A DNA stretch of 11,821 bases from an uncultured Angelakisella sp. (GTDB lineage: Bacteria > Bacillota > Clostridia > Oscillospirales > Ruminococcaceae), in the NCBI GenBank assembly GCA_947564495.1, contig CANOCD010000016.1:1-11821 (forward strand), written 5' to 3'. Position numbers and translations under genes: made by a program. Shown piece after piece: positions 1-5,937 of this stretch. Within the stretch, counting starts at the first letter, position 1. Every line of letters begins with the position of its first letter. Under the pieces are notes generated by a model. The model saw nothing but the letters and a program-made list of their open reading frames with translations, made no database searches and was not told the DNA's origin.

Positions 1-23
1 AAAAACCGAAGGAAGGTGCGCCT

Positions 24-422
24 ATGGAACAAAAGCTGCAGGAGCTGCTCAAGGCGGGGCGGTTCGCCATCGTGGGGGTGGCCAATACCCTGGTGGACTT
101 TGCCGTCTTTACCCTCCTGGCCCAGGTGATGGGGGCCAACGTCTACCTCTCCCAGGCGTTGGGGTACGGGGCGGGCATCCTCAACAGCTACACCTTCAAC
201 CGCAGCTGGACCTTCCGGGCGGAGGGCCGGTTTTTCAGCCCCGCCCTGGCCCGGTTCCTGGCCCTCAATCTGACCATGCTGGCATTCTCCACCGGCCTGA
301 TGTTCCTGGCCATCGACCTGGGGGGACTGCCCAAGTTCCCGGCCAAGATCGCTGTCACCGGGGTCACCATGGTGGTGAACTTCCTGGTGAGCCGCTTCTG
401 GGTGTTCCGGGTCCGGAAATGA
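24..422 (+). CDS. GtrA-family small membrane protein
   Basis: 132 residues, the usual length of the GtrA/DPMS family. Four hydrophobic segments are visible at about residues 13-34, 40-58, 73-97 and 107-128. Family hallmarks are present: FAIVGVANTLVDF at 14-26, NSYTFNRSWTF at 54-64 and the C-terminal NFLVSRFWVF at 119-128. GtrA proteins are inner-membrane proteins proposed to flip or help flip polyprenyl-linked sugars for cell-envelope polysaccharide or teichoic-acid glycosylation; the substrate cannot be told here. The start at ATG 24 is supported by an AGGAAGG ribosome site at 10-16. Only 23 bases precede it, so an upstream operon partner (often a glycosyltransferase) cannot be seen. The next gene has its own promoter starting 16 bp after this stop codon. 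Family call firm, exact role unknown. Confidence 0.9.
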   Translation: MEQKLQELLKAGRFAIVGVANTLVDFAVFTLLAQVMGANVYLSQALGYGAGILNSYTFNRSWTFRAEGRFFSPALARFLALNLTMLAFSTGLMFLAIDLGGLPKFPAKIAVTGVTMVVNFLVSRFWVFRVRK

Positions 423-437
423 GGCCCCGCCACCGTC

Positions 438-466
438 TTGATTTTGCCGGGCGATAGGTTTATAAT
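438..466 (+). promoter_or_regulatory. Sigma-A-type promoter of the secreted-protein gene
   Basis: A -35 box TTGATT (438-443) and a perfect -10 box TATAAT (461-466) are separated by 17 bp in an AT-rich island between two GC-rich genes. Transcription would begin near 473, giving a leader of about 67 nt before the ATG at 540. Confidence 0.8.
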
Positions 467-512
467 AAAAATATCCCAAAAGCTGAAATCTTTTGCCCGT
501 GAAGATCGTCTA

Positions 513-524
513 TCTCTATAGAGA
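513..524. promoter_or_regulatory. 12-bp palindrome touching the ribosome site
   Basis: TCTCTATAGAGA is a perfect 12-bp inverted repeat in the leader of the 540-1691 gene. Its right half runs into the AGGAG ribosome site (524-528). It could be an operator or a weak hairpin affecting ribosome access; palindromes this short also arise by chance. Confidence 0.3.
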
Positions 525-539
525 GGAGCGTGACATTTT

Positions 540-1691
540 ATGAAAAAGCAAGCAAGGAGACTGCTGGGCCTTGTCCTGGCGGCGGGGCTGGTCCTGGGGG
601 GAGCCGTCACCGGCTGGGCCGACGCCATCTCCACCTACAGCGTCTCGGTGGGCCAGGGGGTGCTTTCCATCATCCGGAGCGGGAAGGTGACCAACAGCTT
701 CCGCACCCTGTCCAGCGACGTCACCGCCATGACCGCCTCGGACGGCAGCCTCATGGTCTGCTTCACCAACAGCCAGGGGGAGTACGTGGGGGTGGCCCTG
801 GGCAGCCAGGAGATCGTGAACTTCTACGGCGCCATCGGCACCCTGCGGCTGGATGATTCCCTGGACCGCCCGGTGGTCATCGGGGCCTCCGCCCGGGTCA
901 CCAAGCTGAAGGTGGACGCCCCGGTGAAGGTCTCGGTCTGGGGCCGGGTGGACAGCGGCAACGTGGACGCCGCCGCCAGCATCGTCACCGCCAAGGGCTC
1001 CCAGATCAGCAACCTGTACTTCGAGGACAGCAGCGGCAGGCTCTATGTCAACGAGGGCTCGGTGGTGGATGGCACTACCATCCTTTACAGCGGCAACAAC
1101 CTGGGGAACATCAGCTCCAACTCCTCCTCCAGCAGCAGCTCCCGCCGGGACAGCACCACCAGCCGCACCGTGGACGGCATCACCCTGAAGACCACGAAAA
1201 TCTACGCCGACTACGACGACACCCTGGGGGACCTCCTGGATGAGCTGCAAGCCAGCGTGGAGGCCTACAACCGCCGGGGCAAGGCCCTGGACGGGAGGGT
1301 CCGGTGGAAGGACGACGCCACGACCGATGTGGATGACGGCGGGCGTTTCCGCTTTGAGTTCATCCCCGACGACGATGACTACGACACGGTGAGCTCCACC
1401 ATCCGTATTGTGGTGGACGAGGACGTGGGGTACGAGGACGTCCACCTGGACATCGAGCAGATCACGGTGAGCAAAAGCAAGAACCCCAAACGCCTCTCCT
1501 ACTACCTCAGCCGCCTGGAAAACAAGGTGGAGGCCCGCAATGACGACGGCCGCCGGGTTTATGGTGAGTTCAAGTGGTCCGGCAGCAACAAGAAGGTGGA
1601 GGAGAGCGGGGACTATTACTTTACCTTTACCCCCTACAGCTCCAAGTATAAGGTCGTCAAGGATAAGATCTATATCGAACTGGTCGACTGA
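540..1691 (+). CDS. Secreted protein: beta-helix-like N-half, Ser linker, two C-terminal Ig-like repeats
   Basis: 383 residues. Residues 1-29 form a signal peptide: MKKQARR, a hydrophobic core, then a likely AxA cleavage site ending WADA. Residues about 30-185 are short beta-strand repeats with evenly spaced V/I/L (for example RPVVIGASARVTKLKVDAP at 110-128), suggesting a right-handed beta-helix. A Ser-rich linker lies at 191-201. Two related modules of about 75 residues follow (about 220-294 and 306-381), each with L-x2-L-x2-L, an A-x-N-x2-GR or AYNRRG segment, a conserved W (256, 346) and a closing G-x-[YF]-x-F-x-[FI]-x-P strand, like small bacterial Ig-like domains. An acidic run DDDDYD is at 277-282, possibly a cation site. 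There is no LPxTG, SLH or C-terminal membrane anchor, so it is probably released or held non-covalently. AGGAG at 524-528 supports this start. Function not recognised; a cell-surface or adhesion role is inference. Confidence 0.75.
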   Translation: MKKQARRLLGLVLAAGLVLGGAVTGWADAISTYSVSVGQGVLSIIRSGKVTNSFRTLSSDVTAMTASDGSLMVCFTNSQGEYVGVALGSQEIVNFYGAIGTLRLDDSLDRPVVIGASARVTKLKVDAPVKVSVWGRVDSGNVDAAASIVTAKGSQISNLYFEDSSGRLYVNEGSVVDGTTILYSGNNLGNISSNSSSSSSSRRDSTTSRTVDGITLKTTKIYADYDDTLGDLLDELQASVEAYNRRGKALDGRVRWKDDATTDVDDGGRFRFEFIPDDDDYDTVSSTIRIVVDEDVGYEDVHLDIEQITVSKSKNPKRLSYYLSRLENKVEARNDDGRRVYGEFKWSGSNKKVEESGDYYFTFTPYSSKYKVVKDKIYIELVD

Positions 1692-1697
1692 TCGAAC

Positions 1698-1736
1698 AAA
1701 GACCGCCAGCGGAGGGTTTCGGCTGGCGGTCTTTTT
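1698..1736 (+). terminator. Rho-independent terminator of the secreted-protein gene
   Basis: A perfect 13-bp stem (1698-1710 with 1722-1734, core GACCGCCAGC/GCTGGCGGTC) closes an 11-nt loop and ends in a T run, 7 bp after the stop codon. The A-rich left flank means it may also act weakly on the minus strand. Confidence 0.93.
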
Positions 1737-1764
1737 GCGTGGGGTTACTGGGGTTGGGTAAAGG

Positions 1765-1799
1765 AAAAGACCCGGGGAGCAGACCAGCTGACCCCCGGG
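1765..1799 (-). terminator. Terminator of the tRNA-Leu transcription unit
   Basis: On the minus strand a 7-bp stem CCCGGGG/CCCCGGG (1793-1799 with 1771-1777) closes a 15-nt loop and is followed by TCTTTTCC. It lies about 150 nt beyond the tRNA-Leu 3' end and faces the plus-strand terminator at 1698-1736, marking the convergent boundary. Confidence 0.75.
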
Positions 1800-1952
1800 C
1801 CTAAAATTTACACATCTGGACAAAGCAGAACCCCTTGTGGGTTGGTTGCAACGTTTTGATTTTGCACAGCCTAAGTCTCCAGGCACAAACTAACGGCCTT
1901 CGACCGGTAAGGCCGAAGGCCGTGTAGGGCGTGCCTGCGGCCGCTTGGCCGC
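1800..1952 (-). other. Structured non-coding trailer after tRNA-Leu
   Basis: No convincing gene is visible between the tRNA and its terminator. A perfect 9-bp hairpin (1894-1902 with 1914-1922, CGGCCTTCG/CGAAGGCCG) is nested inside a second pairing, CAGGCAC at 1880-1886 with GTGCCTG at 1931-1937. Further on there are a GTTGCAAC palindrome (1845-1852) and a small AACCC/GGGTT hairpin nearby. The hairpins lack U tracts, so they are not terminators. This may be an ordinary trailer removed in tRNA maturation, or an independent small RNA. Confidence 0.4.
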
Positions 1953-2034
1953 TGGTGCGGGCGGCGGGACTTGAACCCGCACGGTTGCCCATTGGCTCCT
2001 AAGACCAACGTGTCTGCCATTCCACCACGCCCGC
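1953..2034 (-). tRNA. tRNA-Leu (anticodon TAG)
   Basis: Read on the minus strand, the acceptor arms GCGGGCG and CGCCCGC pair fully, followed by discriminator A and an encoded CCA (1953-1955). The anticodon loop CTTAGGA between TTGGT and GCCAA gives anticodon TAG, which reads CUA-type leucine codons. The variable region is 11 nt, in keeping with a class II tRNA. The T arm GCGGG-TTCAAGT-CCCGC is canonical. It lies 90 bp downstream of the stop of the 2125-3390 gene; a possible -10 box TAAAAT is at 2074-2079 but no good -35 is seen, so it may be made by read-through from the operon. Confidence 0.96.
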
Positions 2035-2054
2035 GTAACGCCCGCGTAACGCCC
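2028..2054 (-). repeat. 11-bp tandem repeat at the tRNA-Leu 5' end
   Basis: CGCCCGCGTAA (plus strand) occurs at 2028-2038 and again at 2039-2049, followed by a partial third copy CGCCC (2050-2054). The first copy includes the whole 5' acceptor strand of tRNA-Leu, so the precursor carries a spare GCGGGCG just upstream of the mature 5' end. Confidence 0.8.
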
Positions 2055-2124
2055 CCGTTTAGGGGGCTTTCCCATTTTACCACACTTTCGGGAAGAATAC
2101 CAGTTCCCCGGAAAATTTTCCTCG
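2035..2124 (-). promoter_or_regulatory. tRNA-Leu leader with hairpins and possible -10 box
   Basis: This gap holds a GC hairpin GCCCCC/GGGGGC (2051-2056 with 2062-2067, 5-nt loop), a TAAAAT sequence on the minus strand (2074-2079), a GGGAA/TTCCC hairpin (2090-2094 with 2104-2108) and a perfect 12-bp palindrome GGAAAATTTTCC (2110-2121) just after the stop codon of the upstream gene. None has a minus-strand U tract, so no clear terminator separates the operon from the tRNA. Promoter assignment is tentative because no -35 box is convincing. Confidence 0.35.
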
Positions 2125-3390
2125 CTACAGCTTCAGCAGCCCCGCCTCCGCCATTTCCTGGGCGGAGAGCATCACCCCGGCCTTGCCGGTGGGGTAGGTC
2201 AGCCCCCCCTGGAGCCAAACCGCATAGGGCTCCCGAAGCGGAGCGTCGGCGGAAAGCTCGATGGAGGCCCCCATGGTGAAGGCCCCCGCCGCCATGATGA
2301 CCTGGCTGTCGTAACCGGGCATATCCCAGGGCACGGGGGTTACGAAGGAGTCCACCGGGGCCCCCTTTTGAATCCCCCGGCAGAAGGCGCAGAGGGTCTC
2401 CGGGCTGCCGGTGAGGACCGACTGGATGATGTCCGTCCGGGGGGCGTCGTGGGCCGGGTTCACCTCAAATCCCAACAGGTGATAGAAAGCGGCGGCGAAC
2501 ACCGCCGTTTTCAGCGCCCCAGCCACCACGGCGGGGGCGAAGAAGATGCCCTGGTAGAGGCTCCGCAGGGTGTCCAGGGTGCAGCCCACCTCCTTGCCCA
2601 TGCCGGGACAGGTGAGGCGGTAGGCGCAGAGCTCCACCAGATCCTTCCGGCCAGCGATGTATCCCCCTGTGGGGGCGATGCCGCCGCCGGGGTTCTTGAT
2701 GAGGGACCCGGCGATGAGGTCCGCCCCCGCCTGGGTGGGCTCCCGCTTTTCCACCAGCTCCCCGTAGCAGTTGTCCACCATGACGATGACGTCAGGGTCC
2801 TGCTCCTTGGCCGTCTTGGCGATCCTGCCGATCTCCTCCACCGACAGGCTGGGGCGGAGGCTGTAGCCCCGGCTCCGTTGGATGTAGATCATCCGGGCCT
2901 CCCGGGACGCCTCGGCGATGGCGGCGTAGTCCGGTGTCCCGGAGGGGAGGAGGTCCACCTGGCGGTACTTCACCCCCCACTCCATCAGGGAGCCGGTGTT
3001 CTCCCCCCGGATGCCGATGGTCTCCTCCAGGGTGTCATAGGGGCTCCCGGTGACCGAGACCATCAGGTCCCCGGGGCGGAGCACCCCAAAGAGGGCGGTG
3101 GCCAGGGCGTGGGTGCCGGAGACGAAGGTGTGGCGCACCAGGGCGTCCTCCGCACCAAAGATGCTGGCGTAGACAGCGTCCAGGCCCTCCCGGCCCCGGT
3201 CGTCGTAGCCGTAGCCGGTGGTGCCCTTCAGGTGGGCCTCGCTGATGCCGTTTTTCAGAAAGGCGGAAAGGACCTTCTGCCCGTTGTACTCCTCGTTTTC
3301 GGCGATGCGGGCGAAGGCCGGGGCGCAGAGGGCCTCCGCCTGGCGGCTCACTTCCAGGAGCCGGGGGTGGATGTCAAAAAAGTCGGTCAT
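2125..3390 (-). CDS. Methionine gamma-lyase family PLP-dependent protein (PF06838 type)
   Basis: 421 residues, the full length expected of the PF06838 family, a fold-type I PLP group often annotated as methionine gamma-lyase or aluminium-resistance protein. Visible signatures: NGISEAHLKGTTGYGYDD near 47-64, a cofactor-binding SGTHA at 91-95, VMVDNCYGE at 203-211 with the likely PLP-pyridine Asp206, and GSLIKNPGGG at 228-237 with the likely Schiff-base Lys232. Related C-S lyases cleave methionine to methanethiol, ammonia and 2-oxobutyrate, but biochemical proof for this subfamily is thin, so the reaction is inferred. A GGAGGAAACC ribosome site sits directly before the ATG. It is the last protein gene of the seven-gene run, 15 bp after the preceding stop, and is followed by tRNA-Leu. 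No lesions are seen. Family assignment is strong; substrate uncertain. Confidence 0.88.
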   Translation of the reverse strand: MTDFFDIHPRLLEVSRQAEALCAPAFARIAENEEYNGQKVLSAFLKNGISEAHLKGTTGYGYDDRGREGLDAVYASIFGAEDALVRHTFVSGTHALATALFGVLRPGDLMVSVTGSPYDTLEETIGIRGENTGSLMEWGVKYRQVDLLPSGTPDYAAIAEASREARMIYIQRSRGYSLRPSLSVEEIGRIAKTAKEQDPDVIVMVDNCYGELVEKREPTQAGADLIAGSLIKNPGGGIAPTGGYIAGRKDLVELCAYRLTCPGMGKEVGCTLDTLRSLYQGIFFAPAVVAGALKTAVFAAAFYHLLGFEVNPAHDAPRTDIIQSVLTGSPETLCAFCRGIQKGAPVDSFVTPVPWDMPGYDSQVIMAAGAFTMGASIELSADAPLREPYAVWLQGGLTYPTGKAGVMLSAQEMAEAGLLKL

Positions 3391-3405
3391 GGTTTCCTCC
3401 GTTTG

Positions 3406-3843
3406 TTAAATCATACCCCATTCGATCTCCTCCAAAAGAGGGGACCAGAAGGTGAACTCGTCCCGGAGCATTTCCGGGTCCAGGGCGGAGAGCTTTTCCC
3501 GCAGCCCCGCCGCTTCTTTTCGGGCCTGCTCCTCCTCGTTGTCCCCGCCCCGGCGGAACAGGGCGGAAAGGAGGGCCGCCGCCATAGCCATCCCCCGGTG
3601 GCGGCGGTAGAGCCTGACGGCAGCCGCCAGGGTCTTTCGATCCCTGGCAAGGTAGACCATGGGGTGCTCCGCCCCCTCTGCGGTGTCCAGGAGATAGACA
3701 GTCCCGTTCCCGGCCTCCCCGACGAGGTTGCCCACGTCGTCCGCCCCGATGATTTGGTACTCCGCCCCGGCAAAGGTCCTTTGGGAAAACTCCCCGGGCG
3801 GCAGGAAGGTGATGTTGAAAAACTGCTTGGGCAGGCCGGTCAC
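3406..3843 (-). CDS. Small soluble protein, possibly SUKH/SMI1-like immunity protein
   Basis: 145 residues from a GTG start at 3843. The start overlaps the upstream stop as GTGA, with a GGGGGTGG ribosome-like site about 10 nt before it, so translation is probably coupled. A longer open frame to 3915 has an ATG but would overlap the previous gene by 76 bp and adds an Arg/Gly-rich, shadow-like stretch, so I reject it. Residues about 24-80 read as a beta-rich core (AGAEYQIIGADDVGNLV, GNGTVYLLD, then MVYLARDRKTLAAAVRLY) whose order resembles the C-terminal half of SUKH (SMI1/KNR4) folds; the rest is helical and charged (100-128). There is no signal peptide or membrane segment. SUKH proteins commonly act as immunity proteins against secreted toxins, but no toxin gene is nearby. 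The function is not established; the family match is by pattern only. Confidence 0.65.
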   Translation of the reverse strand: MTGLPKQFFNITFLPPGEFSQRTFAGAEYQIIGADDVGNLVGEAGNGTVYLLDTAEGAEHPMVYLARDRKTLAAAVRLYRRHRGMAMAAALLSALFRRGGDNEEEQARKEAAGLREKLSALDPEMLRDEFTFWSPLLEEIEWGMI

Positions 3844-4799
3844 TTTTGACCCACCCCCAGCTCCCAAAGCTCGTCCACGTAGCCGTCCACCCACTTGACG
3901 CCGTGGGCGGTCCACTCCTGCTTTTTGTCCTCCGGGGCGGGGGGCCAGAGGACCAGCTTGGCCGGGGGAGCCTCATAGATCTGCTCCAGGATGGCAAGGC
4001 TTTCCGGGTAGTGGAACCAGAGGGAGCGGTCCGGGTCGGGATGCTCCCGCCGCCACCGGGCGAACCCCGGGAGGAAGGTCTTGTCCTTCGGCAGCTCCAG
4101 GGTCCCGAAAAGCTCCTCCGGGAGGAGCAGCCAGGCCAGGACATAGAGGCCGTGGGCGTAGACGCAGAAGGGCCAGATGCCCAGCTTGGGCCGCTTGTCC
4201 TTGAGGTAGCCCTTGCAGACCGCCAGCAGGTCCTTGCTGGCTGCCGCCATGTCCTTCCGGGCCAGGTCCAGAAGGAAGGAGACCATGGCCTTGCCCAGCT
4301 GGTTGGCTTTCTTGCTTGTTAAGAACTGCTCCGCCTGGGGGACGGCCTGTTCCAATATATTTTTGTCCTTGTACCACAGCCCGATGAGCAGGTGGGCGGC
4401 GGCGGGAAACAGGGGGTCGTAGCAGTTTTTCACCTGGGCAAGGACCGGGGGCAGGATGCGCTCCATGGCCCCAAGGTTCCCGCAGGCGAAGCAGACCAGC
4501 ATACAGTGGAAGTTTTTCTCGTAGTTGTAGCCGCCGTAGATCACCGGCATCATAGCGCACTTGCTCCGCTGGTTCAGCACCCGGCACAGCCCGGGCCAGT
4601 CCTCCTTTTGGATGCAGTCCTCGATCCAGGCGTTCCAGTCCTCCGGTTCCGGCGCAAGGCCGGAAACAAAGGTCAGCTGGTTGTGGAACAGGTGCCGCAG
4701 CCGTGCCTTGGCCTCCGGCTCCTTGCCCGGGTCGGTGAACCGGGACATGATCTTTTGGTAGGTATTTTCCAGGGCCACGAGGTCGGTTTTTAGCTCCAT
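3840..4799 (-). CDS. Helical protein of unknown function, possibly Imm49-like
   Basis: 319 residues, almost entirely predicted helix, with many Trp, Tyr and Cys residues. Regularly spaced helical pairs (for example 95-125, 131-160, 168-199 and 208-228) suggest an alpha-solenoid. There is no signal peptide; the hydrophobic stretch GLYVLAWLLLPEEL at 217-230 is short and followed by acidic residues, so it is probably buried helix. The AGGGAGG ribosome site lies inside the end of the upstream gene, which overlaps it by 10 bp; its own stop overlaps the next start by 4 bp. The architecture and position beside a SUKH-like gene recall all-alpha immunity families such as Imm49, but I see no diagnostic motif. 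It could equally be a free-standing cytosolic protein of a lineage-specific family. Confidence 0.65.
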   Translation of the reverse strand: MELKTDLVALENTYQKIMSRFTDPGKEPEAKARLRHLFHNQLTFVSGLAPEPEDWNAWIEDCIQKEDWPGLCRVLNQRSKCAMMPVIYGGYNYEKNFHCMLVCFACGNLGAMERILPPVLAQVKNCYDPLFPAAAHLLIGLWYKDKNILEQAVPQAEQFLTSKKANQLGKAMVSFLLDLARKDMAAASKDLLAVCKGYLKDKRPKLGIWPFCVYAHGLYVLAWLLLPEELFGTLELPKDKTFLPGFARWRREHPDPDRSLWFHYPESLAILEQIYEAPPAKLVLWPPAPEDKKQEWTAHGVKWVDGYVDELWELGVGQK

Positions 4800-5188
4800 T
4801 TTCGCTTCCTCCCTGCAACTGCTGTTATCACCGACAGGATCAAAAACAAGCCGGTGTAATTGACGAAAATATCCCGGTAGGCGGAGGGGGCCAGGGGCTC
4901 CCGAAAGCTGGTGGTATAGACATAAAGGAGAGCCAGGGCCATGGTGGGCAGATAGGCCCCCAGCATTTTCAGGGCCGTGTTTTTCATCGGCAGCTTTGCC
5001 GCCAGCTCATAGGCGGCCACGCCGATGAGGACGATCCACGCCCGGTCGATCTCGTGCCAGTTCCCGTTGGGGTCCGAAAGCACCCCCGACACTAAGTACA
5101 AAACGCTGTTTGCCACCGTCGCCACGGTGTACACCACGCAGTAGACAAAGATGGATTCTTTCAGCCATCCGTTCCAGATCTTTTTCAT
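4790..5188 (-). CDS. Small integral membrane protein, four predicted helices
   Basis: 132 residues. Hydrophobic segments are at about 12-35, 49-66, 76-93 and 107-126, with positive ends (MKKIWNGWLK and GRKRKWS) suggesting both termini in the cytoplasm. A GAGGA ribosome site precedes the ATG, 11 bp after the GNAT stop; its last codons overlap the next start by 10 bp, so the genes are translated together. There is no recognisable catalytic or transport motif. Length and layout resemble small uncharacterised Firmicute membrane families of the DUF6608 kind, but I cannot confirm this. Being translationally linked to two immunity-like soluble proteins, it could be their membrane partner; this is inference from position only. 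Confidence 0.7.
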   Translation of the reverse strand: MKKIWNGWLKESIFVYCVVYTVATVANSVLYLVSGVLSDPNGNWHEIDRAWIVLIGVAAYELAAKLPMKNTALKMLGAYLPTMALALLYVYTTSFREPLAPSAYRDIFVNYTGLFLILSVITAVAGRKRKWS

Positions 5189-5199
5189 CGTTCCTCTTT

Positions 5200-5937
5200 C
5201 TATGCCCCTCCCTTCTCCCAGACCGCCCCGGCGGGGACGAAGCCCCGGGAGGTATAGAAGGCCGCCAGCTCCTCCCGGCAGGCCAGGAGGGGCCGCTTTC
5301 CCTGATCCATAGCCGCCAAGACAGCGGCCAGGAGGGCGGCGGTTCCGTACCCCCTCCCCTGCCTGTCCCGGCGGCAGGCCAGAAAGCCGATGGCGGCCCC
5401 TTCCTTCCCCAGGAGGTTAGCCGCCCCGGCCACGGGCTGGCCCCTATGGTCAGGAACCAGCACCACTTGGGCGGCCCCCCGGCGGACACGAAGGTGCAGC
5501 TCGGCGTAAAGGGCGTCCCGGTCCTCGGGACGGACCGCCCCCGCCCCGACGTTGCAGTCGGCCAGTCCCATGCAGGAGGGGACGCAGAGGGCCTGTTCCT
5601 CCGGCGGGGGGCCCTGGTACTCCAGGACCCGGCGGGGCTCCCATCCCCCGGGAAGGAGGCGGGCGATCTCCCCGTCCGCCATCCCGGGGAGGTCCCCCAG
5701 GGCGGCGAGAAAGGCGGCGGCCTCCGGGGCGAAGGCCGGGTCAGCGGTGGCCCAGAGGCCGGTCTCGGTGCGGCAGACCGCCCCGGCGGGGGCTCCGTCC
5801 GGGGCGAGGGCCAGCCAGACCTCCCGGCGGAGGCCGGGGCCCGCCGTCTTTGCCAGCCCCTGGATCATGGCCAGCAAAAGGGGCTGGCCGGGGCATCCTT
5901 TCAGCCGGGGGTCATTGGGGTCGATCTGGCGGATCAT
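5200..5937 (-). CDS. GNAT-family N-acetyltransferase
   Basis: 245 residues. The C-terminal half (about 130-240) is a GNAT domain: a beta-strand pair with QVVLVPDHRGQPVAGAAN at 157-174, the acetyl-CoA pyrophosphate-binding loop RRDRQGRGYGTAAL at 189-202 (Q-x-x-G-x-G/A type), and a closing FYTSRGFVPAG at 227-237. The N-terminal half (1-125) is longer than in a simple GNAT and may be a degenerate second copy or a substrate domain, as in two-domain GNATs. The ATG at 5937 overlaps the upstream M42 stop as ATGA with no strong ribosome site of its own, indicating translational coupling. An in-frame open stretch reaches 6426 but overlaps the peptidase and is rejected. The substrate is unknown; amino acids, small peptides or a protein N-terminus are possible given the peptidase neighbours. 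Confidence 0.85.
   Translation of the reverse strand: MIRQIDPNDPRLKGCPGQPLLLAMIQGLAKTAGPGLRREVWLALAPDGAPAGAVCRTETGLWATADPAFAPEAAAFLAALGDLPGMADGEIARLLPGGWEPRRVLEYQGPPPEEQALCVPSCMGLADCNVGAGAVRPEDRDALYAELHLRVRRGAAQVVLVPDHRGQPVAGAANLLGKEGAAIGFLACRRDRQGRGYGTAALLAAVLAAMDQGKRPLLACREELAAFYTSRGFVPAGAVWEKGGA

Noticed and set aside
516..1886. 456-residue open frame on the minus strand opposite the secreted protein
   Set aside because: It runs through the promoter, ribosome site and terminator of the plus-strand gene, is Gly/Ala/Val/His-rich, and has no ribosome site; it is a GC-bias shadow.
1953..2034. tRNA genes as integration sites of a mobile element
   Set aside because: No integrase, no second copy of either tRNA 3' end and no phage or plasmid genes are visible in the window.
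2051..2067. GCCCCC/GGGGGC hairpin as a terminator
   Set aside because: Only three T residues follow on the plus strand, where no gene needs it, and no U tract follows on the minus strand.
2368..3849. 493-residue open frame on the plus strand
   Set aside because: Antisense to the methionine gamma-lyase-family gene and the 145-residue gene, with the low-complexity composition (Gly, Pro, Val, His) of antisense frames in GC-rich DNA and no ribosome site or domain.
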